The notes under the pieces: generated by a model
The model's input: the letters and a program-made list of their open reading frames with translations, nothing else
Told to the model about the DNA's origin: nothing
Database searches by the model: none
Position numbers and translations under genes: made by a program
Assembly: GCA_048266425.1 (NCBI GenBank)
Contig: JBLWZN010000011.1
Coordinates: forward strand, 26,059-90,058
DNA: 64,000 bases
Origin: Cerina sp048266425
GTDB lineage: Bacteria > Bacteroidota > Bacteroidia > Flavobacteriales > Flavobacteriaceae
Reading direction: 5' to 3'
In this document: positions 32,621-40,822 of the stretch, in pieces
Layout: each line of letters starts with the position of its first letter
How positions within the stretch are numbered: the stretch's first letter is position 1

Positions 32621-34549
32621 TCAATATTTCCACCTAACAAAGGCTTCCATGGCGGCATAGCGCGCCAATCCCATGGCATCGTATATGTCGGCGGTTTCCT
32701 TGTTTCGGTCCTCCGCCCTTTGCCAAAATTCGCGACTGTCGGTTCCTTGAAAAACTACGCCATCTTTTTGGGACTGGTGCTTAAATATCCCCTTTCTCTT
32801 CTCCAAAACTTGATCGGGACCCATGGGTACGGCCATTTCAATTTCCTCGATGCCCCATTCCTGCCATGCCCCCCTGTAAAGCCATAGCCAACAATCTTTC
32901 ATAAAAGGTTTGTCCTTTAACCTTTTAACCGCCTCAAAAATTGCATCCAGACAGACCTTATGGGTGCCGTGTGGATCAGCAAGATCACCCGCGGCATAAA
33001 TTTGATGGGGTTTTATTTTTTCGATGAGGGCCATGGTCAATGCGATATCCTCCTCGCCGATAGGGTTTTTCTCAATTTTGCCCGTTTCGTAAAACGGTAG
33101 GTTCATAAAATGAATTTGATCATCGGTCAACCCAATAAAATGACTTGTAGATCGGGCCTCTCCTTTTCTTATCAACCCTTTTATATACCTAACCTCTTGA
33201 ATATCGATTTCACTCGCTTTCTTGTTCTTCAAAAATTCGTTTGCCTTATCATAGATAGATTGGGCCTCCTTTCCCTTGATGTCGAATTTGTCATTGTAAT
33301 CACAGACGAAACTGGCAAATCTAAGCGCTTCGTCATCTGCAACTGCAATATTGCCAGATGTTTGATAGGCAACATGAACTTCGTGACCCTGCTCGTGCAG
33401 TCTCTTAAATGTGCCTCCCATACTTATGATATCGTCATCGGGATGGGGACTAAAAATAATAACTCTTTTCTGGGCGGGTTTTGCACGTTCGGGCCTATTG
33501 CTATCATCGGCATTCGGTTTTCCACCGGGCCATCCCGTAATGGTACTTTGTAGTTTATTGAAAATTTTAATATTGATGTCGTACGCCGGACCGGAATCGG
33601 CCAAAAGGTCGCTCATCCCATTCTCTATATAATCTGCATCCGTTAGCATTAAAATAGGCTTTTTTAGATGCTGGGCCAATCCAAGCACGGCTTTGCGTAT
33701 CATCATATCGGTCCACTCCACTTGCTCCACTAACCACGGAGTCTTTATTCGTGTCAATCTTCGTGCGGCCGCCTTATCCATAACAAATACCACATTGTCG
33801 TGCTCCTGCAAGAACGAAGCTGGTACTTTGTTCGTCACCTCGCCCTCGACAGATGCGGCAATGATATTTGACTTACCTTCCCCCCAAGCCATCAAAATGA
33901 CTCGCTTGGCTTCCATTATTTTCTTTACGCCAAGGGTAATTGCCGTTCTTGGTGTATTGCTTAGTCCGGAAAAATCCTTGCTCGCGGCTACCCTTGTAAT
34001 GTGGTCTAGTGCCACAAGTCGCGTTCTGGAGTTTTGTAATGACCCTGATTCGTTAAAGCCAATATGGCCGTTGCCACCAATGCCCAAAATCTGCAGGTCG
34101 ATGCCGCCTAAAGCCTCAATTCTTAGTTCGTAATCCGCGCAATATTTGGAAATCTGCTTTTTAGAAAGTGTACCATCGGGGATATGGCAATTCTTGGGAA
34201 GGATATCGATTTGGTCAAAAAGCAACTCCTTCATAAAACGAACATAACTATGGATGGAATCGGGTTCCATCGGGTAGTACTCGTCCAAATTAAACGTAAT
34301 CACATTCTTAAAACTCAAGCCATCTTCTTTGTGCATCCGCACCAATTCAGCATATAGTCCTTTGGGGGTGGAACCGGTCGCCAAACCCAAAATACAATGG
34401 TCGTTGGTTTTTTGCTTTGCTTTGATGAGTGAAGCAATCTCTTTTGCGACCGCTTTTGATGCGGCTGTAGAATTTTCGAAAATTACCGTGTTTATATTCT
34501 CGAACCTTTTTTCAAAACCCGTGGCTTTGTCTATTTTGCTTTCTAACAT
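32621..34549 (-). CDS. nagB: Glucosamine-6-phosphate deaminase-like protein fused to a PIG-L deacetylase
   Basis: A 642-residue two-domain protein. Residues about 20-290 are NagB-like: GLATGSTPKGLY (55-66) holds the phosphate loop, FNLDEYY has Asp89, and LGIGGNGHIGFNESGS (155-170) the active-site loop. NagB turns GlcN-6-P into fructose-6-P and ammonia. Residues about 360-600 are a PIG-L/LmbE-type zinc deacetylase: HPDDD at 369-373 and DPHGTHKVC later supply the metal ligands. Such fusions are known in Bacteroidota. The second domain may remove an acetyl group to supply the first with free amine, but this is inference. Its start is ATG. It stands alone on the minus strand, so does not share a transcript with the flanking plus-strand sugar genes. 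Confidence 0.88.
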   Translation of the reverse strand: MLESKIDKATGFEKRFENINTVIFENSTAASKAVAKEIASLIKAKQKTNDHCILGLATGSTPKGLYAELVRMHKEDGLSFKNVITFNLDEYYPMEPDSIHSYVRFMKELLFDQIDILPKNCHIPDGTLSKKQISKYCADYELRIEALGGIDLQILGIGGNGHIGFNESGSLQNSRTRLVALDHITRVAASKDFSGLSNTPRTAITLGVKKIMEAKRVILMAWGEGKSNIIAASVEGEVTNKVPASFLQEHDNVVFVMDKAAARRLTRIKTPWLVEQVEWTDMMIRKAVLGLAQHLKKPILMLTDADYIENGMSDLLADSGPAYDINIKIFNKLQSTITGWPGGKPNADDSNRPERAKPAQKRVIIFSPHPDDDIISMGGTFKRLHEQGHEVHVAYQTSGNIAVADDEALRFASFVCDYNDKFDIKGKEAQSIYDKANEFLKNKKASEIDIQEVRYIKGLIRKGEARSTSHFIGLTDDQIHFMNLPFYETGKIEKNPIGEEDIALTMALIEKIKPHQIYAAGDLADPHGTHKVCLDAIFEAVKRLKDKPFMKDCWLWLYRGAWQEWGIEEIEMAVPMGPDQVLEKRKGIFKHQSQKDGVVFQGTDSREFWQRAEDRNKETADIYDAMGLARYAAMEAFVRWKY

Positions 34550-34993
34550 GCTAAAATGTGTTGATTTTATTGAATTCTATAATATAAATGTAGGCCCCAG
34601 TTAGTTCCCCAAGAAGAGGCGTAAATGTTTCCAAAGTTTGCCGGATGAAACAATATTCCAAAAATAGCCAAAATATAGTTCATCCGACTGTTATCCTGAA
34701 AATTTCACTCTATTTGATAAAAACATACATTTAAATGAGGAAATTGAAAAGATTGAGCTGTTTATTTATGATTTTGGGATGGGCAATTTAAGGATTGCCC
34801 GATGTTTGGGGCACATCCCCATATTGTCATTTGCCATCGCCTATATGGCACTAAAGGTGCGGGGGGGATGGACCGGACCCCGGGGATGTTCCATTTTAAT
34901 TTTTTTGTAATGGTAGGGGTCGAATAGTTTCAAAAAGTCATATCTTGTTAGACCTTAAGTAAATGGGATTAACATTTTGTAAAATAGTTTTAG
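34550..34993. other. 444-bp divergent spacer with a structured G+C-rich block
   Basis: Between the NagB fusion and the exported TIM barrel. No ORF of interest. The block 34781-34889 holds several inverted repeats: GGGCAAT (34781-34787) with ATTGCCC (34794-34800); TGCCAT (34832-34837) with ATGGCA (34845-34850); and ACATCCCC (34813-34820) with GGGGATGT (34882-34889). The flanks are A+T-rich. It may be a regulatory leader RNA of the plus-strand gene or a small repeat element. Confidence 0.5.
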
Positions 34994-36040
34994 ATGAAAA
35001 GTTCAGAAAAAAAAATAATTTCCAGACGTAAGTTTTTGGGAACTTCCGCGACGATGGCAGCTGGTATGTCCCTCATTGGTCCATCCCTATTTGGAGCTCC
35101 GTTTAAACTTGAAATCTATAAAAAGCCCAACTCCCTTATCGAAGGGGTACAAATTGGAGCCATTACCTATTCCTTTCGAAGTATGGAGGACCAAAGCGCG
35201 GAGGCTACTTTAAAGTATGTAGTTGACAGCGGTATAAGTGCCATTGAGCTAATGGGAGATCCAGCCGAAACTTTTGCCGGAAAAATTAAAAACCCGGTCA
35301 ACGGCCGAGCTTACTATACTCTTAGGGAATCCAATAAGAATGGAACAATTTCTGAAGATCAGAAAAAGGAACTTGCCGATATGGAAGCGCAAAGATCTAC
35401 TTATAAAAAAGAGGTCGCCGCATGGCGGGCCAAAGTTTCCATGGATAAATTTGAACAACTCCGGAAAATGTACGAAGATGCAGGTGTTTCCATTTATGCA
35501 TTTAAACCAAGTGCTTTCGGGAAAGATAATACGGATGCCGAGATTGATTGGGGTATGAGGGCCGCTAAAGCACTAGGTGCCAGTCACGTAACGTTAGAGC
35601 ATCCCGGGGACGATGCTTGGACCCAAAAGTTGGGGGATATGGGCGGGAAACATGGTATTTATGTGGCCTATCACGGCCATTTGCAGCAGACGCCAACCTT
35701 ATGGGACACTGCCTTGGCCCAATCAAAGTTCAATGCTATTAATCTGGACTTAGGTCATTTTGTGGCAGCAGGAAATTCTGCTCCATTGGAATTTATCAAG
35801 GCCAAACACGACCGTATAAAAAGCATGCATGTTAAAGATCGACAAAATAAGGTCCATGGCCAAGAAAATCTTCCGTGGGGCCAAGGGGATACCCCAATTA
35901 CCCAAGCACTACAGTTGATAAGGGATAACAAGTACAGTTTCCCTGCCTCCATAGAATTGGAATATGAAATTCCAGCAGGGTCCGATGCCGTAAGCGAAGT
36001 GTCTAAATGCCTAGAATATTGTAGGGAGGCATTGACTTAG
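34994..36040 (+). CDS. Exported sugar isomerase/epimerase-like TIM barrel
   Basis: A 348-residue xylose-isomerase-like TIM barrel with a twin-arginine-style leader (SRRKFLGTSATMAAGMSLIG) that predicts export folded. Barrel landmarks: ISAIELMGDPAETFAG, VSIYAFKPSAFG, ASHVTLEHPGDD, HGIYVAYHGHLQQTP, AINLDLGHFVAAG and SMHVKDRQNK, which contain the His, Asp and Glu metal ligands; and a late SIELEYEIP. An insertion at about 105-155 is rich in Lys, Glu and Arg and likely to be helical or coiled. Such exported relatives in Bacteroidota are found next to sugar oxidoreductases. Substrate unknown; a role in periplasmic 3-keto sugar processing is possible. Confidence 0.82.
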   Translation: MKSSEKKIISRRKFLGTSATMAAGMSLIGPSLFGAPFKLEIYKKPNSLIEGVQIGAITYSFRSMEDQSAEATLKYVVDSGISAIELMGDPAETFAGKIKNPVNGRAYYTLRESNKNGTISEDQKKELADMEAQRSTYKKEVAAWRAKVSMDKFEQLRKMYEDAGVSIYAFKPSAFGKDNTDAEIDWGMRAAKALGASHVTLEHPGDDAWTQKLGDMGGKHGIYVAYHGHLQQTPTLWDTALAQSKFNAINLDLGHFVAAGNSAPLEFIKAKHDRIKSMHVKDRQNKVHGQENLPWGQGDTPITQALQLIRDNKYSFPASIELEYEIPAGSDAVSEVSKCLEYCREALT

Positions 36041-36160
36041 GGTTAGGGAATACTCGAATTGATAGGGCTTACTTATCATTGGGTTGCTGCTGTGTGCTTC
36101 TGGCGTCCGGGAAAGATTGAGATAGATTTGAATTAAACCTTTATTTAAAATGTTGCTGCG

Positions 36161-37516
36161 TTGACCAAGAGTGCGATCTATTTTCTTTTTCTTTTTGTGG
36201 CTGCCACTGCATTCCCACAAATTTCCAAGTTGTCCAAAGCCGATAATGACCTTATAACAACTTTGGGGTTCGCGGCCAAGGACCAATTGTTGGATAAATG
36301 GTATCCCTTGTCCGTAGATTATGATGATGGGGGATTTTATAGTGAGATTACATTTGATTTTAGTATAGGGGAACATCAGGACAAAATGATAGTTACCCAG
36401 GCAAGGCATGTTTGGACAAATGCCAAAGCCGCGGATATCTATCCGGGGGACAAGGATTATTTGAAGTACGCCCGGCATGGCTTTGAGTTTTTAAGGGATA
36501 AGATGTGGGACAAGGAAGAGGGGGGCTTTTTTACGCTTGTTACCAAGCAGGGGAATCCGATCTTAAATAAAGGTGTTGTAAAATCGGCGTATGGCAATTC
36601 CTTTGCCATTTACGGCTTAGCTTCTTATTATGGGGTATCTGGGGATAAGGGAGCCTTGGAGTTGGCGAAAAAAACGTTTTATTGGCTAGAGGAACATAGC
36701 CATGACCCTGTCTACAAAGGTTATTTTGATGCCATGGAGCGGAATGGAAACATTTTGACAAGGACGGATGAAACACCGTCAACATCTCCCGTAGGCTATA
36801 AAGATCAGAACAGTTCCATCCATTTGTTGGAATCCCTCACCTCACTTTATCACGTATGGCCAGACCCGTTGGTCAAGGAGCGCCTTTACGAGCTTCTGTT
36901 GCTCATCAGGGATAGGATTACGACGGACAAGGGATATTTAACATTGTACTTGCAACCGGACTGGACCCCCCTTTCATTCGCCGATAAATCCAAGGAAGAA
37001 ATCAATAAGCACTATAATTTGGATCATGTTTCTTTTGGGCACGATGTTGAAACGGCTTATCTTATGTTGGAGGCCTCCGAAGCCCTGGGTCTAAAAAATG
37101 ATACAATTACCTTATATAAAGGAAAGAAAATGGTTGACCATGCCCTAAACTATGGATGGGATAACAAATTGGGCGGGTTTTATGATGGCGGATATTATTT
37201 TGAGGGAGACAACAGGCTTACCATCGTAAACAGCGATAAAAATTGGTGGTCCCAGGCAGAAGGTCTAAATACATTATTATTGCTGTCGGGCTATTATCCC
37301 AACGATCCCATAGCATACAGAAAACATTTTGATACCTTATTGGAATACACCCAAACTTATCTTATGGATCCAAAGTACGGAGGCTGGTACGAATGGGGAC
37401 TGGATGGTCGACCCGATTCCAAAACGGCTCCCAAGGGCCATATTTGGAAAGCGGCCTACCACAATTTTAGGGCATTGAGCAATTGTGTGGCTCGGTTAAA
37501 AAATAGTGGGGAGTAA
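36161..37516 (+). CDS. Exported AGE family epimerase/isomerase
   Basis: A 451-residue (alpha/alpha)6-barrel protein of the N-acylglucosamine 2-epimerase family, which also includes cellobiose 2-epimerase and mannose isomerases. Visible family residues: ARHVWTNAKAADIY, FAIYGLASYYGVS, SSIHLLESLTSLYHVW, DHVSFGHDVETAYLMLEASEALG, KNWWSQAEGLNTLLLL, and GHIWKAAYHNFRAL, which carry the histidines used for proton transfer. The start is TTG (MTKSAIYFLFLFVAATAFPQ), a Sec signal. An upstream ATG at 36150 opens a four-codon frame whose TGA overlaps the TTG. Most AGE proteins act in the cytoplasm, so export is notable. Convergent with the next gene by 12 bp. Confidence 0.85.
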   Translation: MTKSAIYFLFLFVAATAFPQISKLSKADNDLITTLGFAAKDQLLDKWYPLSVDYDDGGFYSEITFDFSIGEHQDKMIVTQARHVWTNAKAADIYPGDKDYLKYARHGFEFLRDKMWDKEEGGFFTLVTKQGNPILNKGVVKSAYGNSFAIYGLASYYGVSGDKGALELAKKTFYWLEEHSHDPVYKGYFDAMERNGNILTRTDETPSTSPVGYKDQNSSIHLLESLTSLYHVWPDPLVKERLYELLLLIRDRITTDKGYLTLYLQPDWTPLSFADKSKEEINKHYNLDHVSFGHDVETAYLMLEASEALGLKNDTITLYKGKKMVDHALNYGWDNKLGGFYDGGYYFEGDNRLTIVNSDKNWWSQAEGLNTLLLLSGYYPNDPIAYRKHFDTLLEYTQTYLMDPKYGGWYEWGLDGRPDSKTAPKGHIWKAAYHNFRALSNCVARLKNSGE

Positions 37517-37528
37517 TGGGGTATACTA

Positions 37529-38560
37529 CTACTTCAAATCTACTTGCAGCACATCACTATCGGCTGTTAGGTACAATCTTTTCCCATTCCCAGAGAAGGC
37601 ACAATTGGAGGTTAGTAGACCGGTATGTATTCTTGCGATGGCTTTAGCTTCTGGATTAAAGATCCATATTCCACCTGGTCCGGAAGCAAAAATATAACCG
37701 TCCTTGTTGACTTTCATTCCATCGGGCAGACCTTGCCGCCCTGCTTTTCCTATTTGGTCGGTTACGTCATAGAACAATTTCTTATTGTCCAACTCCCCCG
37801 GAGCTACCACATTATATACATACCAAACCGCATGTTTTTCATCGGAAACGGATACGTACAGTTTGGATTCATCCGGGGAGAAAGCAATTCCATTGGGCCT
37901 GGAGAGGGAATCCAATAAAATGGTTTCCCCTGTTCTTAAATGGCAATAAACTCCCTGGAAGCTCAATTCTTTGGTAGGATCGTCCATGCCCTTTGGAAGT
38001 CCATACGCTGGATCGGTAAAATAAAGGTTTCCTGCTTTGTCGAAGACGGCGTCGTTGGGACTGTTCAATCTTTTTCCTTCATAATTATTTACGATCGTCG
38101 TGAAATCGGATTTTGGACCGTCCAGGGGAGCGTTCATTTTGGCAAGCCTGCGGTCCCCGTGTTGGGCCAATACTAGGTCGCCTTCCAGATTCAGAAGAAG
38201 TCCGTTGGAACCTGATTCATTGCTCTTGGGATTGTTTCCAGTAAGTCCGGATGGTTCCAAGTAGATCGATACAGTGCCCGTGGAGTCTAGTTTATGTATT
38301 CGATTGTTGGGAATGTCGGAAAACAATAGATAGCCGCCATCCTCTATCCAAAGTGGCCCTTCCGTCCATTCAAAACCACTGGCCACACTCCGAATCTTAG
38401 TTTGGGGATCTATGAGACCAAAGGCCTCCTTATCCAATATTTCAACAGGAGATTCAGAAAACTTCCTCTCCGGGGTCTGTGATTCCTTTTTGTTGGATTG
38501 TTTACATCCCAAAAGACAAAAAGTTCCTAGAAAGACAGTACATAATAGGTAGTTTTTCAC
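37529..38560 (-). CDS. SMP-30/gluconolactonase family lipoprotein
   Basis: A six-bladed beta-propeller lactonase of the SMP-30/LRE family. SGFEWTEGPLWIEDGGYLLFSDIPNNRIH is the classic N-terminal signature with a metal-ligand Glu. RLNSPNDAVFDKAGNLYFTDPAYGLP and LLDSLSRPNGIAFSPDESKLYVS supply the Asn and Asp ligands. The frame extends to TTG at 38578, but GTG at 38560 gives a cleaner lipoprotein signal (MKNYLLCTVFLGTFCLLGC), and I chose that. It would hydrolyse sugar lactones in the periplasm, for example those made by the PQQ or PVC-type dehydrogenases. The GntP aldonate transporter gene upstream on the same strand fits that idea. Confidence 0.88.
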   Translation of the reverse strand: MKNYLLCTVFLGTFCLLGCKQSNKKESQTPERKFSESPVEILDKEAFGLIDPQTKIRSVASGFEWTEGPLWIEDGGYLLFSDIPNNRIHKLDSTGTVSIYLEPSGLTGNNPKSNESGSNGLLLNLEGDLVLAQHGDRRLAKMNAPLDGPKSDFTTIVNNYEGKRLNSPNDAVFDKAGNLYFTDPAYGLPKGMDDPTKELSFQGVYCHLRTGETILLDSLSRPNGIAFSPDESKLYVSVSDEKHAVWYVYNVVAPGELDNKKLFYDVTDQIGKAGRQGLPDGMKVNKDGYIFASGPGGIWIFNPEAKAIARIHTGLLTSNCAFSGNGKRLYLTADSDVLQVDLK

Positions 38561-38656
38561 GTGAATAAGTTTAAACAAGTTTAATATGGATAAGAATAGA
38601 GAGAATAGAATATAGAAAATACATGATTATCTTATTTAGAAAAATTATTTTTGAAC

Positions 38657-38684
38657 GTTGGTTTATGTTCTTCATTCAACATTC
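38657..38684 (-). repeat. Short heptad run after the GntP gene
   Basis: Read on the minus strand, GAATGTT, GAATGAA, GAACATA, AACCAAC, beginning 27 bp after the GntP stop. Only three units are clearly alike, so this is a weaker example of the heptad arrays. Confidence 0.4.
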
Positions 38685-38711
38685 TATGTTTTTTCTCCCA
38701 ATTATGCATGC

Positions 38712-40034
38712 CTAGGCAAAAATTTGGGTGATAATAAAAATAACCGAAATGGCCGTAATACCGAATATACAGGTCCCTGCGGTCTGAACCATGTATCCTT
38801 GCCGTACGTTCATTCCTGTTAGTTGGGTTAGTACCCAAAAAAAGCTGTCATTCACATGGGAGGTAACGGAAGAACCTGCGCCTATTGCCAAGACTGTCAT
38901 CACTTGCAGAAAGGGCTCGTTCAGTCCCAATGCCGGCATAATTGGCGCCACAATGGAGGCCGTGGTCACCAAAGCAACTGTAGACGACCCCTGTGTGGTT
39001 TTTAAACAAGCTGCTAAAAGAAATGGAAAAAATAAACCAATTTCAATACCTGAAAGTCCCGCAGTGATGACCTCCGCGATTCCTGAGTTTTGAAGCATTT
39101 TTCCAAAGATTCCTCCCGCACCGGTAATAAGGATAATTGGTGCGGCCAGCTTTAAAGATTCCCCGATCCAACCTGTAGATGAAAAAACCTTTTCATCCAA
39201 CTTTTCCGGTAAGGTCATGGATAGTAAAACGCCGATCAGCAATGCAATTACCGGCGTACCCAGAAAGGACATAACGGTCCTAAAAATCGAGTCCTGGAAT
39301 TCAAACTCCGGGTAGTCCATTACCGATTTTATGATGATAAAAAACAACGGAACTATTATAGCGGAAAGGGATTTCCAAAGGCCAGGTAATTTTTTTGGAT
39401 TCTCTACAGGCTCCAAATGTACGGGCAATGAAATCTTGTCCGCAATCTTTGTTGCATAAAAATAGCAAGGAACTAAGGCAATGGCACTGACCAGTAGTCC
39501 CCAAATAATGACTTCGCCCAGATTTGCCCCCAATATGCCAGCGGCCGCAATGGGACCCGGGGTAGGCGGTACCAAGACGTGGGTTGCGGTAAGTCCAATG
39601 GCCAAGGCAGCCGTCGTTCCGGCATAGGATACACCAGCTTTTTTTGAAAGGGCCTTGTTTAACGGGTTGACCATCAATAGGGCGCTATCGGCAAAGATGG
39701 GAATTGAAAGCACATATCCTGTAATCATCATGGACAAATGAATTGATTTTTGCCCGATGGCCTTAAGAATGCCCGTCGCAATGACCAAGGCTCCGCCCGA
39801 TTTCTCCAAAACGGTTCCCATGGCAACCCCAAATAAGATAAGCAGGCCTATTTTTCCAAGAATATCCCCAAAACCGGTATTGATGGACTCGATAATAAGG
39901 TCAATGTTCATTCCAGTTAAAAATCCATATCCTATTGCCGCAAACAACAAGACAAAGAATGGATGAACCTTTAGTTTTACGATTCCGAAAATCAGGAAGA
40001 CTATAGAGAAAATCAGGGCAAAAAGGTATATCAT
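38712..40034 (-). CDS. GntP family gluconate/aldonate:H+ symporter
   Basis: A 440-residue inner-membrane transporter with about 12 hydrophobic segments. GntP family marks: ALLFAAIGYGFLTG-like second helix, GFGDILGKIGLLILFGVAMGTVLEKSGGA near residue 55-80, ALAIGLTATHVLVPPTPGPIAAAGILGANLG (about 140-175) and ALGLNEPFLQVMTVLAIGAGSSVTSHVNDSFFWVLTQ near the C-terminus. The family takes up gluconate, idonate and similar aldonates. It sits between the SMP-30 lactonase, which would make aldonate in the periplasm, and Eda, which splits KDPG; the trio suggests import of aldonate for Entner-Doudoroff type breakdown. No gluconate kinase or dehydratase is adjacent. Confidence 0.92.
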   Translation of the reverse strand: MIYLFALIFSIVFLIFGIVKLKVHPFFVLLFAAIGYGFLTGMNIDLIIESINTGFGDILGKIGLLILFGVAMGTVLEKSGGALVIATGILKAIGQKSIHLSMMITGYVLSIPIFADSALLMVNPLNKALSKKAGVSYAGTTAALAIGLTATHVLVPPTPGPIAAAGILGANLGEVIIWGLLVSAIALVPCYFYATKIADKISLPVHLEPVENPKKLPGLWKSLSAIIVPLFFIIIKSVMDYPEFEFQDSIFRTVMSFLGTPVIALLIGVLLSMTLPEKLDEKVFSSTGWIGESLKLAAPIILITGAGGIFGKMLQNSGIAEVITAGLSGIEIGLFFPFLLAACLKTTQGSSTVALVTTASIVAPIMPALGLNEPFLQVMTVLAIGAGSSVTSHVNDSFFWVLTQLTGMNVRQGYMVQTAGTCIFGITAISVIFIITQIFA

Positions 40035-40114
40035 TTTTATGGTATTGGTTGGTCGATAAAATAGCTAATTAACGGGCTGCCAATATGGGTTAAGGATTCA
40101 CTTCCGGGTACAAG

Positions 40115-40747
40115 CTATAGGTTCTTAATACACTTTACAATTTCCTTTACCTGTGCAATATTGGTTTGTCGATCTTCAATATTGACCATGGGTTTGGCCA
40201 TACTACTTCCAATACCCACTCCGGCGGCCCCTGCATTCAACCAATCCTTAAGATTGTCCATGCCGATTCCGCCCACGGCAAAAAATCGTACTTGGTCAAA
40301 CGGGGCTTTGATGGCCTTAAAATAGTTGAGTCCCAAAGGTGCAGCAGGAAATAGTTTGACAATATCCGCTCCAGCTTCAACCGCGACATTTATCTCGGTT
40401 GGTGTTGTAGCACCCATTAGTACCGGTATATTATTACGGTGGGCTAACGTAACGATTTCTGGATTGGTACTCGGGGTAACCAGAAATTGCCCGCCAGCCT
40501 TGATGGCCGTCAGGGCAAGGTCAATAGAGGTAATCGTCCCGGCGCCGATTAAAATTTCGGGATAAAGATTTCTGGCGATTTCAATCTCCTCGCCAAATCC
40601 TGGAGTGTTGGAAGTAATTTCCAATGCTTGAACACCTCCAGCTACAAGGATTTCCAATACATCTGCTATCTGATCTTGTTCCTGCAACCTAACAATGGCC
40701 ACCAGTTTGTTCAGCAACAGGGCATTAAGGATATGGCTTCTGTTCAT
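40115..40747 (-). CDS. eda: KDPG/KHG aldolase
   Basis: A 210-residue class I aldolase that cleaves 2-keto-3-deoxy-6-phosphogluconate to pyruvate and glyceraldehyde-3-phosphate. Motifs: LVAIVRLQEQDQ with Arg, GVQALEITSNTPG with the catalytic Glu, GAGTITSIDLALTAIKAGGQFLVTPSTNPE, and GADIVKLFPAAPLG with the Schiff-base Lys. The frame could begin at a TTG 9 bp upstream (40756), but ATG at 40747 fits the family start (MNRSHILNALLLNKLVAIVR). It can complete both gluconate breakdown by way of GntP and KDG produced by the uxaAB operon at 50-53 kb, provided that a KDG kinase exists elsewhere. Confidence 0.94.
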   Translation of the reverse strand: MNRSHILNALLLNKLVAIVRLQEQDQIADVLEILVAGGVQALEITSNTPGFGEEIEIARNLYPEILIGAGTITSIDLALTAIKAGGQFLVTPSTNPEIVTLAHRNNIPVLMGATTPTEINVAVEAGADIVKLFPAAPLGLNYFKAIKAPFDQVRFFAVGGIGMDNLKDWLNAGAAGVGIGSSMAKPMVNIEDRQTNIAQVKEIVKCIKNL

Positions 40748-40822
40748 TGAGACCAAGATAGGAATTTTTCTTTCTTTTTGTTTCCTTCCGTCCTTTGGAA
40801 ATAAAATTTCAAAAATAGCGTT

